A DNA stretch of 64,000 bases, from contig NZ_FODT01000006.1 of assembly GCF_900110435.1 (NCBI RefSeq), positions 248,001 through 312,000 of the forward strand, given 5' to 3'. Numbering within the stretch: position 1 is the first letter of the stretch; every line of letters begins with the position of its first letter. Below, one piece after another: positions 27,714 through 37,006 of the stretch. The notes beneath the pieces were generated by a model. That model was given only the letters and a program-made list of their open reading frames with translations. It was not told where the DNA came from and did not search any database. This stretch comes from Rhodopseudomonas pseudopalustris (GTDB lineage: Bacteria > Pseudomonadota > Alphaproteobacteria > Rhizobiales > Xanthobacteraceae). Made by a program: the position numbers and the translations under genes.

Positions 27714-28058
27714 ATGGCGCTCGGCCCGATCCGCCTGCTGACAACCGCCTGTCTGATCGTCGCGGCGCTGCTGGTGATCCGGCCGCACCGCGCCGGGGGC
27801 ACGGCATTGCCGGAAGCGGTAACGGCCGGCCAAAGGCTGGCGGCGCAGTGGTGCAACGAGTGCCACGCAGTCGAGCGCGGCGACGCCGCGAGCGGCAAGG
27901 GGCCGGCGTTCACGCGCATCGCCAACATGCCCTCGACCACCGAATTGTCGCTCAAAGTGTTCCTGCGCTCGAACCACACCAACATGCCGAACTTCATCAT
28001 CGCGCCCGGCGATGCCGACGATATCGTGCACTACATCCTCAGCCTCAAGCGGGACTGA
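27714..28058 (+). CDS. Small c-type cytochrome
   Basis: A 114-residue protein with an N-terminal signal or anchor segment (about residues 6-23), one haem-binding CNECH near residue 47 and a methionine ligand candidate in TNMPNF near residue 93. It is a monohaem class I cytochrome facing the periplasm. The start is ATG 27714; GTG 27711 is also possible. It follows the DUF6455 gene by 8 bases. Its electron partner is not identifiable here. Confidence 0.8.
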   Translation: MALGPIRLLTTACLIVAALLVIRPHRAGGTALPEAVTAGQRLAAQWCNECHAVERGDAASGKGPAFTRIANMPSTTELSLKVFLRSNHTNMPNFIIAPGDADDIVHYILSLKRD

Positions 28059-28133
28059 TGGGCTTGGCACCGACTTTCCGAAGCCTGCCACGCATCGCGC
28101 CGCTCTGCGGTGTGACCGCCTGAAGGCCGCGCC

Positions 28134-29399
28134 ATGGATTTCGAGCTCAGCGACAGGGTCGTGCGACTGCGGGCGCAGCTCAACGACTTCATGCGGTTTC
28201 ACGTCGAGCCGGCGAATGTCGCTTGGCATCGCGAGACCGCAGCCGGTGGTTACCCGCTCGCGCTGATCGAGCGGCTCAAATCGCGCGCATTCTCCGAAGA
28301 TCTCTGGAACCTGTTTCTGCCGAGCCTGCGCGACAAGGATCCCGGGCAGCGCCTGACTAATCTGGAATATGCGCCGCTCGCCGAGATCATGGGCCGGGTG
28401 CACTGGTCGCCGGAAGTGTTCAATTGTAGCGCGCCCGACACCGGCAATATGGAGCTGCTGCAGCTCGCCGCGACCCCGGATCAGCGCCGGCAGTGGCTGG
28501 AGCCGCTGCTGATCGGCGAGATCCGGTCCTGCTTTGCGATGAGCGAGCCCGACGCGGCCTCGTCCGATGCGCGCAACATCCGCACCACCATCGCCCGCGA
28601 TGGCGACAGCTACGTCGTCAACGGCCGGAAATGGTTCATCACCGGCGCCGCGCATCCGAACTGCAGACTTGCGATCGTGATGGGCGTCACCGGCGAGCAC
28701 CTCGATCCCAACTCGACCGAGCGGCATTCGATGCTGCTGGTGCCGATGGATACGCCGGGTCTGAGCATCGTCCGCAACATTCCGGTGATGCATTATCACT
28801 CGCCCGAGGGCCATTGCGAAGTGCTGTTTCGAAACGTCCGCGTTCCCGTCACGAACCTGCTCGGCGAGGAGGGCAAAGGCTTCAAACTGGCGCAAGATCG
28901 GCTCGGACCCGGGCGGGTGCATCACTGTATGCGCACCATCGGCCAGTGCGAGGTCGCGCTCGAGCTGATGTGCGAGCGCGCGCTGGAGCGTAAGGCGTTC
29001 GGCAAGCATCTCGCTGACTACGCCAACATCCAGGACTGGATCGCGGAATCCCGGCTAGAGATCGATCAGGCGCGACTTCTGGTGTTGAGGGCGGCACACC
29101 GCATGGACCGCGAAGGCAATGCGGCCGCCCGCGTCGACGTCTCTGCGATCAAGCTTGTCGCGGCAAGGCTGCAGACCCGGATTGTCGACCGCGCGATGCA
29201 AGTGTTCGGCGCGATGGGACTGACGCCGGATACGCCGTTATCCTATTTGTGGACCTGGGGTCGCGCGATGCGCTTTCTCGATGGTCCGGACGAGGTGCAT
29301 CTGCGCGTCGTCGCGCGGGCCGAACTGGCGACCGCGCGCGCACAAGCCGGTCGCAACGCCTGCCACTTCATACCTCCTGAGCCGTTGATCGGCGGGTAA
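28134..29399 (+). CDS. Acyl-CoA dehydrogenase family protein
   Basis: A 421-residue FAD enzyme that should introduce a double bond into an acyl-CoA. Recognisable blocks are CFAMSEPDAASSDARN for FAD binding, WFITGAAHP, and the C-terminal RFLDGPDEVHLRVVAR. The overall arrangement resembles the ACAD10/11-like branch. No electron-transferring flavoprotein or other beta-oxidation gene is adjacent, so chain-length preference cannot be assigned. The start is ATG 28134. Confidence 0.88.
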   Translation: MDFELSDRVVRLRAQLNDFMRFHVEPANVAWHRETAAGGYPLALIERLKSRAFSEDLWNLFLPSLRDKDPGQRLTNLEYAPLAEIMGRVHWSPEVFNCSAPDTGNMELLQLAATPDQRRQWLEPLLIGEIRSCFAMSEPDAASSDARNIRTTIARDGDSYVVNGRKWFITGAAHPNCRLAIVMGVTGEHLDPNSTERHSMLLVPMDTPGLSIVRNIPVMHYHSPEGHCEVLFRNVRVPVTNLLGEEGKGFKLAQDRLGPGRVHHCMRTIGQCEVALELMCERALERKAFGKHLADYANIQDWIAESRLEIDQARLLVLRAAHRMDREGNAAARVDVSAIKLVAARLQTRIVDRAMQVFGAMGLTPDTPLSYLWTWGRAMRFLDGPDEVHLRVVARAELATARAQAGRNACHFIPPEPLIGG

Positions 29400-29597
29400 T
29401 CACGCGCGTCGCGGCTTCTCGATGACGGTCACGATCCAGCGCGGCTTGTCTCCGGTGGTGTCTTCCTTGACCGCGCGAACAACGCCAGTAATGGAAGAAC
29501 CGCCCACCGTCAGCGTCGCCGCGCGACCGCTGAACTGCGCAATACGCGACCGCCTGGCTTCCTTCACATTCGTCGTTTCAAGCGTTTGCATCATCAT
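29400..29597 (-). CDS. Small hypothetical protein
   Basis: A 65-residue basic protein starting MMMQTLETTNVKEARRSRI and ending VIEKPRRA. The central segment GRAATLTVGGSSITGVVRAVKED looks like a compact beta-barrel such as an SH3-like fold. I know no function. I chose ATG 29597 because GGAG lies 9 bases upstream; a start at 29612 adds five residues. It converges on the acyl-CoA dehydrogenase with adjacent stops. Confidence 0.6.
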   Translation of the reverse strand: MMMQTLETTNVKEARRSRIAQFSGRAATLTVGGSSITGVVRAVKEDTTGDKPRWIVTVIEKPRRA

Positions 29598-29612
29598 AGC
29601 GCCGATCTCCAT

Positions 29613-30057
29613 CTCGGCGACTATCCCGGGATCGTCGTTACACAGAGATTAAATTGAGGGCTCGTACGAATACCGATGCGCCTGCATCCACCTGCTGCGG
29701 AGGGCGCGATGCTTCGACAAGCACGCGCGGTCGCAACGTTCGATCGCGGAGGTCGTGGCGGCGGGACCGTGGTGAAAATCGTGCTGCGTCGGCGAATGAC
29801 TTTCGTCCAATGGCCGATGTCAGCAATTCCCCTGACTGGCGGCTGTTTCCCATTTGTCCTATCGGGATAGAGTCGGCCCTTGCGCGGGCCGGTTCGCTAC
29901 GCGTGCGAGATCGTGGACGCAGTCGTGGATGACGACCTCCGCAATGGCGATTTCCGCAGTGGCGTGCGCGTGCTTTGCCGTCCTTTCCCTCCACCCGCGG
30001 CAACGCGGTGGACGAACCTGAAAAGGCACCTCGATCCGGGGTGGACATAGGTACAAT
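29613..30057. other. Intergenic region
   Basis: About 445 bases in which several short frames exist on both strands, none with a recognisable protein, good ribosome site or consistent composition. It should contain the promoter of the small minus-strand gene. I see no RNA gene here. Confidence 0.35.
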
Positions 30058-30459
30058 ATGCAAATCTGGCTCGCTGCATTCGCGGTCGCTTTGGTAGTCG
30101 TGATCGGCTACGCGGGCGCCCCCCCGGGGGCTGTTGTCGCCCTGCTCGCCTTCGTGATCGCCCTGTTCCTGTTGTGGGCGCGCGAACTTGGTTTCAAGGG
30201 CGCCTGGGAGAAGTTTGGGCTCCAATCCCTGTCGCCGCCGCTCTGGAAGCAGGAGAACATCGACCGGTTCAAGGCGCTGTTCGTCGACGAGCAGAAGCTG
30301 GTGAAGGCGTGCACCGTCTCCGTGGCACTGATCGCGCTATCGATGCTGCTGCCGCGCAACCTTGTCATCTTCGTCTTCCTGGCGGCGGTCGCGCTCGGCG
30401 TGTTCGAGGTGTATCGCACCACGAGTTCGGCAGCTCGGCCCGGCACCCGAATCAACTGA
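30058..30459 (+). CDS. Hypothetical inner-membrane protein
   Basis: A 133-residue protein with two hydrophobic blocks: residues 3-40 (two closely spaced helices) and 80-113. A short hydrophilic stretch between them (WEKFGLQSLSPPLWKQENIDRF) would lie on one side of the membrane. I do not recognise a family. The start is ATG 30058 with a weak ribosome site. It is followed by a clear hairpin terminator at 30501-30530. Confidence 0.6.
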   Translation: MQIWLAAFAVALVVVIGYAGAPPGAVVALLAFVIALFLLWARELGFKGAWEKFGLQSLSPPLWKQENIDRFKALFVDEQKLVKACTVSVALIALSMLLPRNLVIFVFLAAVALGVFEVYRTTSSAARPGTRIN

Positions 30460-30500
30460 GCCTCGCGCGGTCGGATCGCGCCTCCCAAGGATAGGATTCG

Positions 30501-30530
30501 AGAGCCGGCGGCGTTGGCCGTCGGCTCTTT
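30501..30530 (+). terminator. Rho-independent terminator
   Basis: AGAGCCGGCGGC pairs with GCCGTCGGCTCT (one G-U pair) around a GTTG loop, ending in TTT. It lies about 40 bases after the stop of the preceding membrane-protein gene. Confidence 0.65.
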
Positions 30531-30667
30531 GGCATTTGCGCAACACCGTGTGCGGAATCACCAGCCGCAAGACACCCTGCGGAGGACCCCCTCGGGGCCG
30601 GCTGTTGAAGATTTAATTACCGTAATTGCTAACTTGGTCTCCATCACTGATTGTTACACGTATCAGG

Positions 30668-33385
30668 ATGAGGATAGGCCTGCAGATTGGTACCGGGGAC
30701 GCCGACGATTCGCTCGGAACCCAAAAGCGCTTGACTATCGGTAACATGCTACACCACCGCCCGGTGGTGTTGCTGATGGGATGCGGGTTGCTGCTGATTA
30801 CGGCAATCGCGGTGGTGACCGCCGTGATGGTCGGCGATTTCCGCAGCAAGGCACTCAAGAACAGCGAGCGGGAACTGGCCAATACGGCAGTCTTGCTCGC
30901 ACACCATTATGATCGGGAACTCGAGGATTTCCTCGCGATCCAGGCCGACATCGTGACGATGGTCCGGCAGGCCCAATTCGTCTCCGCCGACACCTTCAGC
31001 GGCCAGATGGCGACGCTCGAAACCCACGAATTGCTCCGCTCCAAAGCGCAGACCGGGCCGGAGTCTTCGAAGCTCGCGATCTTCAGCGATCGGGGAATGC
31101 TGATCAACAGCTCGGGGGCCTGGCCGGTTTCCGAACTCTCGATCGCCGACCGCGCCTACTTTCGGGCTCACAAAGCCGGCACTGCGCCACGGACAACCGT
31201 CGAACTGGTCCGGAATACGCTCGACGGCGGCTGGCTGATCGTGATGGCGCAGCGTCTCACCAATGCGAATGGCGACTTTCTCGGTATCGTCAGCAGATCG
31301 CTGACGCCAGCGCATATCGAGCAATTCCTGGCGTCGGTGTCGCTCGGCGGAGATTCCGCGATCTCGATCCATCATCGCGACGGCTTTCTGATGGCACGCC
31401 ATCCCCACGCCGAAGAGATCATCGGCCGCAATCTTCGGTCCGGGCCGGCCGAAGAGCTGAAGATGTTCGATGCCAACGTCAATGTACAACTCACGAGCCC
31501 AGTCGACGGACGCGACCGGCTGGTGTCGACCTACGCCCTCAAAAATCTGCCCATTGTGGTTTTTTCCGCCACCACGACGGACGAAGCTCTGGCCGCATGG
31601 CGCAAGCAGACCCGGCTGCTGATCTCCGCCGCGACGATTTCGGCGCTTGTCGTATCTGTCATCCTTTTGCTGATCATTCGAGAAATCGGCAAACAGCACC
31701 ACGCAACGGAGGCACGGCTGGCACTGGACAAGCAGCGGCTGAACACTGCGATCAACAACATGTCGCAGGGACTGCTGTTGTTCGACGCCCACGCACGCCT
31801 GGTCGTATGCAATCAGCGCTATATCCAGATGTACGGGTTGTCTCCGGAGGTCGTGAAGCCGGGCTGCAGCTATCGTGACATCATCGCTCACCGGCAGGCG
31901 CTGGGATCGTTCAAGGGCAATGTCGATGAGTATTGCAGCCGCAGCATCCAGTCCGTCATCGTGGAAAAGACCACGGCAATCCACGGTTTGAACGAACGTT
32001 CGGTCCAAATTTCCAGCCTGCCGGTTCCAGGCGGCGGCTGGGTCTCGACCCACGAGGACATCACCGAGCGGCTTCGCGATGGCGAGAAGATCGCGTATCT
32101 CGCACACTACGACAGCTTGACTGATCTGCCCAACCGCAGCCTGTTCCGGCAGCGGCTGGAGCGAAAGCTGGAGGGCGCCCAGCGCGGCGCCTCTTTCGCT
32201 CTGCTCTATATCGACATCGATGAGTTCAAGAGCATCAATGACACGCTCGGCCATCCGGTCGGCGACGAATTGTTGAAGCAGGTGGCGGTGCGGCTGCAAG
32301 CCTGTGTCGGCGAGGACGAATTTGTTGCCCGACTGGGCGGCGACGAATTCGCCATCGTCACCAACGGGGCCGGCGACAGCGACCAGGCGACCGAGATGGC
32401 CGAACGCATCCTCCAGGCGATCCGCACGCCCTATCAATGCCTCGGCCATCGTCTGTCGACTGACGCTTCGATCGGTATCGCGATTGCGCCCAGGGATGGG
32501 GACGACATCGACCAACTCGTCAAGAATGCCGACCTCGCAATGTACGGCGCCAAGGCCCACGGCCGGCGCACCTTCCGTTTCTTCCAGCCAGAGATGGATG
32601 CGGTCGCGCGCGCGCGCCGTCAGCTCGAATTCGACCTGCGCAGCGCGATCGCCGATGACGCTTTCGAGATCCACTACCAGCCGGTCGTCGACCTGCGCAG
32701 CAACAAGATCACCGGTTGCGAAGCCTTGCTGCGCTGGCGACATCCGACCCGCGGCATGATCTCGCCGGGTGAATTCATCCCGATCGCCGAGGACACCGGC
32801 CTGATCAACGAGATCGGCGGCTGGACATTGGCGGCCGCCTGCGCCGAGGCGGTGCAATGGACCGACGACATCACCCTCGCGGTGAACATCTCGCCGGTGC
32901 AGTTCCGGCAGCCGACCCTCGCGCTTCTGGTCGCCTCGGTGCTGGGATCGACCGGACTACCGGCGCGACGACTCGAGCTCGAGGTCACCGAAGCGGTGCT
33001 GATCCACGACGACGACGCTGCACTGACGACGCTGAACCAGCTTCGTGCGCTCGGGGTGCGGATCTCGCTCGATGATTTCGGCACGGGCTATTCGTCGCTG
33101 AGCTATCTGCAGCGCTTCCCGTTCGACAAGATCAAGATCGACCGCGCCTTCGTCGACAGCATCGACAATGCGGACGGCTCGACTGCGATCATCGAGGCCG
33201 TGGTCAATATCGCGGCGTCGCGCCACATGACGACCACGGCGGAAGGCGTCGAGACTGTCCGGCAACGTGACATCCTGCGCGCGCTCGGCTGCACCCAGAT
33301 GCAGGGCTACCTGTTCAGCCCGGCAACGCCCGCGCCGAAATTCCGCGCGTTGCTGACCAAGCACCGCAATACGGAAGCCGCTTGA
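30668..33385 (+). CDS. Membrane sensor GGDEF-EAL protein, c-di-GMP turnover
   Basis: A protein of about 905 residues. A membrane helix (VLLMGCGLLLITAIAVVTA) leads into a roughly 260-residue periplasmic sensor of dCACHE type, a second helix (ISALVVSVILLLIIREIG), a PAS domain, then GGDEF and EAL domains. The cyclase signature is RLGGDEF and the phosphodiesterase signature is CEALLRW with DDFGTGYSSLSYL, so both activities appear intact. It should convert an outside signal into a c-di-GMP change. The start is uncertain: ATG 30668 or 30746 (MLHHRP). The downstream repeat at 33405 probably ends the transcript. Confidence 0.88.
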   Translation: MRIGLQIGTGDADDSLGTQKRLTIGNMLHHRPVVLLMGCGLLLITAIAVVTAVMVGDFRSKALKNSERELANTAVLLAHHYDRELEDFLAIQADIVTMVRQAQFVSADTFSGQMATLETHELLRSKAQTGPESSKLAIFSDRGMLINSSGAWPVSELSIADRAYFRAHKAGTAPRTTVELVRNTLDGGWLIVMAQRLTNANGDFLGIVSRSLTPAHIEQFLASVSLGGDSAISIHHRDGFLMARHPHAEEIIGRNLRSGPAEELKMFDANVNVQLTSPVDGRDRLVSTYALKNLPIVVFSATTTDEALAAWRKQTRLLISAATISALVVSVILLLIIREIGKQHHATEARLALDKQRLNTAINNMSQGLLLFDAHARLVVCNQRYIQMYGLSPEVVKPGCSYRDIIAHRQALGSFKGNVDEYCSRSIQSVIVEKTTAIHGLNERSVQISSLPVPGGGWVSTHEDITERLRDGEKIAYLAHYDSLTDLPNRSLFRQRLERKLEGAQRGASFALLYIDIDEFKSINDTLGHPVGDELLKQVAVRLQACVGEDEFVARLGGDEFAIVTNGAGDSDQATEMAERILQAIRTPYQCLGHRLSTDASIGIAIAPRDGDDIDQLVKNADLAMYGAKAHGRRTFRFFQPEMDAVARARRQLEFDLRSAIADDAFEIHYQPVVDLRSNKITGCEALLRWRHPTRGMISPGEFIPIAEDTGLINEIGGWTLAAACAEAVQWTDDITLAVNISPVQFRQPTLALLVASVLGSTGLPARRLELEVTEAVLIHDDDAALTTLNQLRALGVRISLDDFGTGYSSLSYLQRFPFDKIKIDRAFVDSIDNADGSTAIIEAVVNIAASRHMTTTAEGVETVRQRDILRALGCTQMQGYLFSPATPAPKFRALLTKHRNTEAA

Positions 33386-33404
33386 GCGGCCGCGCATCCT
33401 TATA

Positions 33405-33593
33405 GCGTTCTCGAGCGAAGTGGATGCCGGTTCGCGTGAAGAAAACGCGTCAGAACATCGAGTTAGAGCTTCGGTTCTGATTTAATCAGAACCGAAGCTC
33501 TACGCGCATTCGACCCCATCTGATCGAAACGACGCTTTCGATTTGAATGTGACGCGTTGTCTTAACGCGAACCTGACTCCGCTTCGCTCGAAA
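33405..33593. repeat. Inverted dispersed repeat with central 16-bp hairpin (family C, copy 1)
   Basis: Two inverted copies of a unit containing CGAGCGAAG and GGTTCGCGT(G/T)AAGA(A/C)AACGCGTCA flank a perfect hairpin: a 16-base arm (33465-33480, starting AGAGCTTCGG) pairs with 33486-33501 across a TTTAA loop. One unit plus the hairpin recurs at 60939-61037. The hairpin is symmetrical, so it could stop transcription from either side. Confidence 0.8.
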
Positions 33594-33701
33594 CGCGTCG
33601 GCCCTGGATTGTCGCGCTCCGGTATCGTGTGTTTGATGAGAGTCCGCAGCGCATCCGCGCCGGCGTGATCGAAACCAACACAGCGAAAGCGAAGCCCCGC
33701 C

Positions 33702-35294
33702 ATGGCCGACCAGTTCAGCAACCTGCAGCAGATCCGCAAGCCCGCGATCGTCTCCACGGGCGGCATTGTCGCCGCGCAGTCGCGCCAGGCGGCGGAGATC
33801 GGCGCGGCGGTGCTGGCGGCAGGCGGCGACTGCATCGACGCGGTGATTGCGACGACGTTTGCGCTCGGCGTGCTGGAGCCGTGGATGAGCGGACTCGGCG
33901 GCGGCGGCGCGATGGTGCTGTATCGGGCGCGCGAGAACAAATACGAAGTCATCGACTACGGCATGTGCGCGCCCGGCAGCTTGCGCCCCGAGGATTATCC
34001 GCTGACCGGCGCCGGCGCGGCCTCTGACCTGTTTCCATGGCCGCGGGTGAAGGACGACCGCAATCTGCACGGACCGGGATCGGTCGCGGTGCCGGGCGTG
34101 GTCGCCGGCATGGAGGAAGCGCATCGCCGCCACGCGAAATTGCCGTGGCAGGAATTGCTCGCGCCGAGCATCGCGCTCGCTCGTGAAGGTCTCGCCGTGG
34201 ATTGGTGGACGACGCTGATGATCGGCAGCGTCGCCGTCGACTTACGCCGCTACGCAGCGAGCACCGCCGCCTATCTGATCGACGGCCTGCCGCCGCAGAC
34301 GCCATGGGGCATCAAGTCGAGCGTCCGGCTTTCGCAGGATCGGCTGATGGCGACGATGGCGCAGCTCGCTGCCCAAGGCCCGCGCGATTTCTACGAGGGC
34401 GAGCTGGCGCGCAGCATCGCCGCCGACATGAACGACAATGGCGGTTCATTGACTGTCGAGGATCTCGCCTCGTTCCGCGCGCGGCTGCGCGAACCGCTGC
34501 GGATTCCATATCGTGGCGGCGCGGTGTATGCGACGCCCGAACTCACCGCGGGGCCGACGCTGGCGCATACGCTGCGCGTGCTGCAGCAGAACTTGCACGC
34601 GAGCGGCGGCGCTCCGGATGCGGAGGCCTACGCGGCCTATGCGCTGGCGCTTCAATCGGCCTACGCCGAACGGCTGCGTGACATGGGCGACGCCGACGGC
34701 CGCCGCGCGCTCGGCGCCGAGCATCTGGCGCCGGCCTGCACAACGCATTTCTCGGTCGTCGATCGCGACGGCAATATGGCGGCGGTGACGCAGACGCTGC
34801 TGTCGACCTTCGGCTCGAAATTCGTACTGCCGCAGACCGGCATCATGATGAACAACGGCATCATGTGGTTCGATCCCGAACCGGGCCGACCGAACTCGCT
34901 GGCGCCCGGCAAGCGCTGCCTGACCAACTACACGCCGGTGCTGGCGCAGGCGGCCGACGGCCGCAGGCTGGCGCTCGGCGCGTCGGGCGGGCGTCGCATC
35001 CTGCCGGCGGTGGCGCAGATCCTGTCGTTCGTGATGGACTACGGCATGGATCTGAACGCGGCGATCCATCAGCCGCGGATCGACGCCAGCGAAGGCGCGA
35101 TCGTGATCGGCGACGTCCGCCTTCCCGACGCCACGCGCGCAACGCTGGCGCAGCGCTTCGACTACGAGGAAGCGCGGGTGCAGAGCTTCCCGATGAAATT
35201 CGCCTGCCCGAGCGTGGTGCTGCGGGAAGGCGTCAGCAACAGCGGCGCGACCGAAATCGCGCAGCCATGGGGCGATGCGGTATCCGAAGCCTGA
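33702..35294 (+). CDS. Gamma-glutamyltransferase family protein, cytosolic type
   Basis: A 530-residue Ntn-hydrolase of the GGT family with no signal peptide, unlike the paralogue at 56329. AIVSTGGIVAAQSRQAAEIGAAVL opens the large chain, and the conserved glycine-rich substrate loop is SGLGGGG near residue 63. The autoprocessing and nucleophile Thr lies in CTTHFSVVDRDGN near residue 348, and GASGGRRIL lies near the end. Cytosolic members include acylases and hydrolases acting on gamma-glutamyl or related amides; specificity is unknown. The start is ATG 33702. Confidence 0.85.
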   Translation: MADQFSNLQQIRKPAIVSTGGIVAAQSRQAAEIGAAVLAAGGDCIDAVIATTFALGVLEPWMSGLGGGGAMVLYRARENKYEVIDYGMCAPGSLRPEDYPLTGAGAASDLFPWPRVKDDRNLHGPGSVAVPGVVAGMEEAHRRHAKLPWQELLAPSIALAREGLAVDWWTTLMIGSVAVDLRRYAASTAAYLIDGLPPQTPWGIKSSVRLSQDRLMATMAQLAAQGPRDFYEGELARSIAADMNDNGGSLTVEDLASFRARLREPLRIPYRGGAVYATPELTAGPTLAHTLRVLQQNLHASGGAPDAEAYAAYALALQSAYAERLRDMGDADGRRALGAEHLAPACTTHFSVVDRDGNMAAVTQTLLSTFGSKFVLPQTGIMMNNGIMWFDPEPGRPNSLAPGKRCLTNYTPVLAQAADGRRLALGASGGRRILPAVAQILSFVMDYGMDLNAAIHQPRIDASEGAIVIGDVRLPDATRATLAQRFDYEEARVQSFPMKFACPSVVLREGVSNSGATEIAQPWGDAVSEA

Positions 35295-35506
35295 GTTCGA
35301 TCGCATCGCCGCATGCAACTTTTAGTACTTCTCGTGGAGCGACGTATACGCCCTCGGGAGATCACCGGGGCGTGTGCGGCAAACATGAAGATCGATGAAA
35401 TACGCCCCTCCAACTTGGAGCCGATTGCATCGCGGACGTTTCACACCCTGCTGCTACATACACGCGCAATCGGCTCGATGCCGGGCACCGCGAGTCAGCA
35501 GCCGAA

Positions 35507-35692
35507 ATGTCCGACCTGTTCAACCAGCGCCTGCCTGATTGCCCCGCCTGTACGGGCACGATGTTGCAGATCGGCAACCTGCCGAAGTTGCAGCAACGAC
35601 GGCGCATTCTGGTATTTCGCTGCGAGCGTTGCGACTATGTCCTGACTCACGAAGAATGCAACGAGAGGCTCTCGCGGGACGCGGAATCATAG
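35507..35692 (+). CDS. Small zinc-ribbon protein
   Basis: A 61-residue protein with two Cys pairs, CPAC near residue 12 and CERC near residue 39, the layout of a single zinc ribbon. The sequence between is basic (KLQQRRRIL). Similar short proteins are common in Bradyrhizobium relatives, with no known function. Its last 46 bases overlap the 3' end of the oppositely directed gene at 35647, so the two transcripts would be antisense there. Confidence 0.65.
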   Translation: MSDLFNQRLPDCPACTGTMLQIGNLPKLQQRRRILVFRCERCDYVLTHEECNERLSRDAES

Positions 35693-36030
35693 GATTCGGA
35701 ATCGTAGGATTCAGCGAGCCAGGGTCCGTGGGGCTCGGCAAGCCAAGGCCCGTGCACCTCTTCGAGGTGGAACGCCGCCTCTTCCTCGGTCGCCGCCTCT
35801 TCCTCGACCCTGGACTGCGAAGCCGGCCTTTGCGCGGAGAGTGGTTCGTCTGCGGGCAGGATAGCGGACAGCGCCGTCATTTTCCCGGGCTTGAATGCGG
35901 TCAGTTCGTCGAGTTGCGCAATATCGTGCTCGCGACCCTCCGGATCCGCGATCAGGACCTTCCAGCCTTCGCTCTCCCAGACCCGCGCCTTGGCGAGCGC
36001 GATCAGCGAACTGTTGCGCACGCTCTGCAT
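35647..36030 (-). CDS. Hypothetical protein with repetitive acidic tail
   Basis: A 127-residue protein. The N-terminal 45 residues (SLIALAKARVWESEGWKVLI and ADPEGREHDIAQLDEL) look folded and may be a short RNA- or protein-binding unit. The rest is low-complexity and acidic, ending in two copies of HGPWLAE and two of SYDSxS that mirror tandem DNA repeats. The start is ATG 36030 with a purine-rich GATGAAAAG upstream. The 3' end overlaps the zinc-ribbon gene. Confidence 0.6.
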   Translation of the reverse strand: MQSVRNSSLIALAKARVWESEGWKVLIADPEGREHDIAQLDELTAFKPGKMTALSAILPADEPLSAQRPASQSRVEEEAATEEEAAFHLEEVHGPWLAEPHGPWLAESYDSESYDSASRESLSLHSS

Positions 36031-36390
36031 CTTTTCATCCTTTCGGACGGCCGTGACAGTGTAAGGCAAGCTACAGTTCCTTCGTCGGCATCTCGGCGCA
36101 GACTGGCCGACGGCTTTGACGGCAATTCGCCGCGACGATGGCGAATTTGCGTCTCACAAACGTGTCGCGCGCACGCGTCTGCGATGGGCGCATCGCAGCC
36201 ATTCGCGAGGCAAAGGAAAATACGGCGAGGTGTGATCATCTCGCTGTCTTGCCGTCCCGTCGCGGCTTTTGCCACGGCGATTGCAAAGAGCCAAGGAAGG
36301 CCCAATTTCACCGCAACAGTGTCGACGGTTCCACAACGACTCAGCGACACTCCCGCGATATCCGCCCTCCGACACGAAAGACGTCCACGC
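36031..36390. other. Divergent intergenic region
   Basis: About 360 bases between the repetitive-tail gene and yccF. I see no recognisable gene or RNA. Promoters for both neighbours should lie here. Confidence 0.35.
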
Positions 36391-36795
36391 ATGTCACCGG
36401 TTTCATTGCTTCTGAACATTTTCTGGATTGCGCTGGGCGGCTTCTGGATGGCGGCGGGCTGGGCGATCGCAGCGGTCATCATGGCGATTACGATCATCGG
36501 CCTGCCATGGGCGCGCGCCGCCTTCAGCATCGCCGCCTACACGCTGTTTCCGTTCGGCCAGATGGCCGTGCCGCGCGAAACCGTCACAGGGCGCGAGGAC
36601 GTCGGCACCGGTCCGCTCGGCGTCCTCGGTAACTTCATCTGGCTGATCGTCGCCGGCTGGTGGCTCGCGCTCGGACACCTCGTCACCGCGGTTCTACTCG
36701 CCGTAACGATCATCGGCATCCCGTTCGCGTGGGCGCATGTGAAGCTCGCCGGCATTGCGCTGTGGCCGATCGGCAAGGTCATCGTTCCGGCGTGA
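36391..36795 (+). CDS. yccF: YccF-domain inner-membrane protein
   Basis: A 134-residue protein with two similar halves, each a hydrophobic helix pair followed by a conserved block: [24 protein letters not shown] and [22 protein letters not shown]. This internal duplication is the YccF hallmark. Function is unknown. The start ATG 36391 ([17 protein letters not shown]) matches the family start. Confidence 0.88.
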   Translation: MSPVSLLLNIFWIALGGFWMAAGWAIAAVIMAITIIGLPWARAAFSIAAYTLFPFGQMAVPRETVTGREDVGTGPLGVLGNFIWLIVAGWWLALGHLVTAVLLAVTIIGIPFAWAHVKLAGIALWPIGKVIVPA

Positions 36796-37006
36796 AGAGC
36801 CGAGACGGCGAAGCACGCCATCCAGGACTGCAGCCGAGCCACCCCAACCGCACCGCACGCGGCAAGCCGGCGGGGCCTCCACATCCCTCAACGCTCGATC
36901 GATTCGAACCTGCGACCACGGCCTGAGGGCATTGTTCGTGGAAAAGCGGCGGCTTTCCCCGCGCCCGTTGCCGATCCCCGCCTGATCGGCTACAGAAGCG
37001 TGCGAA

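Noticed and set aside
29638-30225. 195-codon minus-strand frame near the small membrane protein
   Set aside because: Arg/Ser-rich with no hydrophobic core or domain; it overlaps the better-supported plus-strand membrane protein.
30749-32857. A 702-codon minus-strand frame opposite the GGDEF-EAL gene
   Set aside because: Composition is unlike a protein (Arg/Asp/Gln/His-rich) and the plus strand encodes intact GGDEF and EAL domains.
36003-36530. Minus-strand frame overlapping the yccF promoter and gene
   Set aside because: No recognisable protein; it overlaps the start of the repetitive-tail gene and much of yccF, both better supported.
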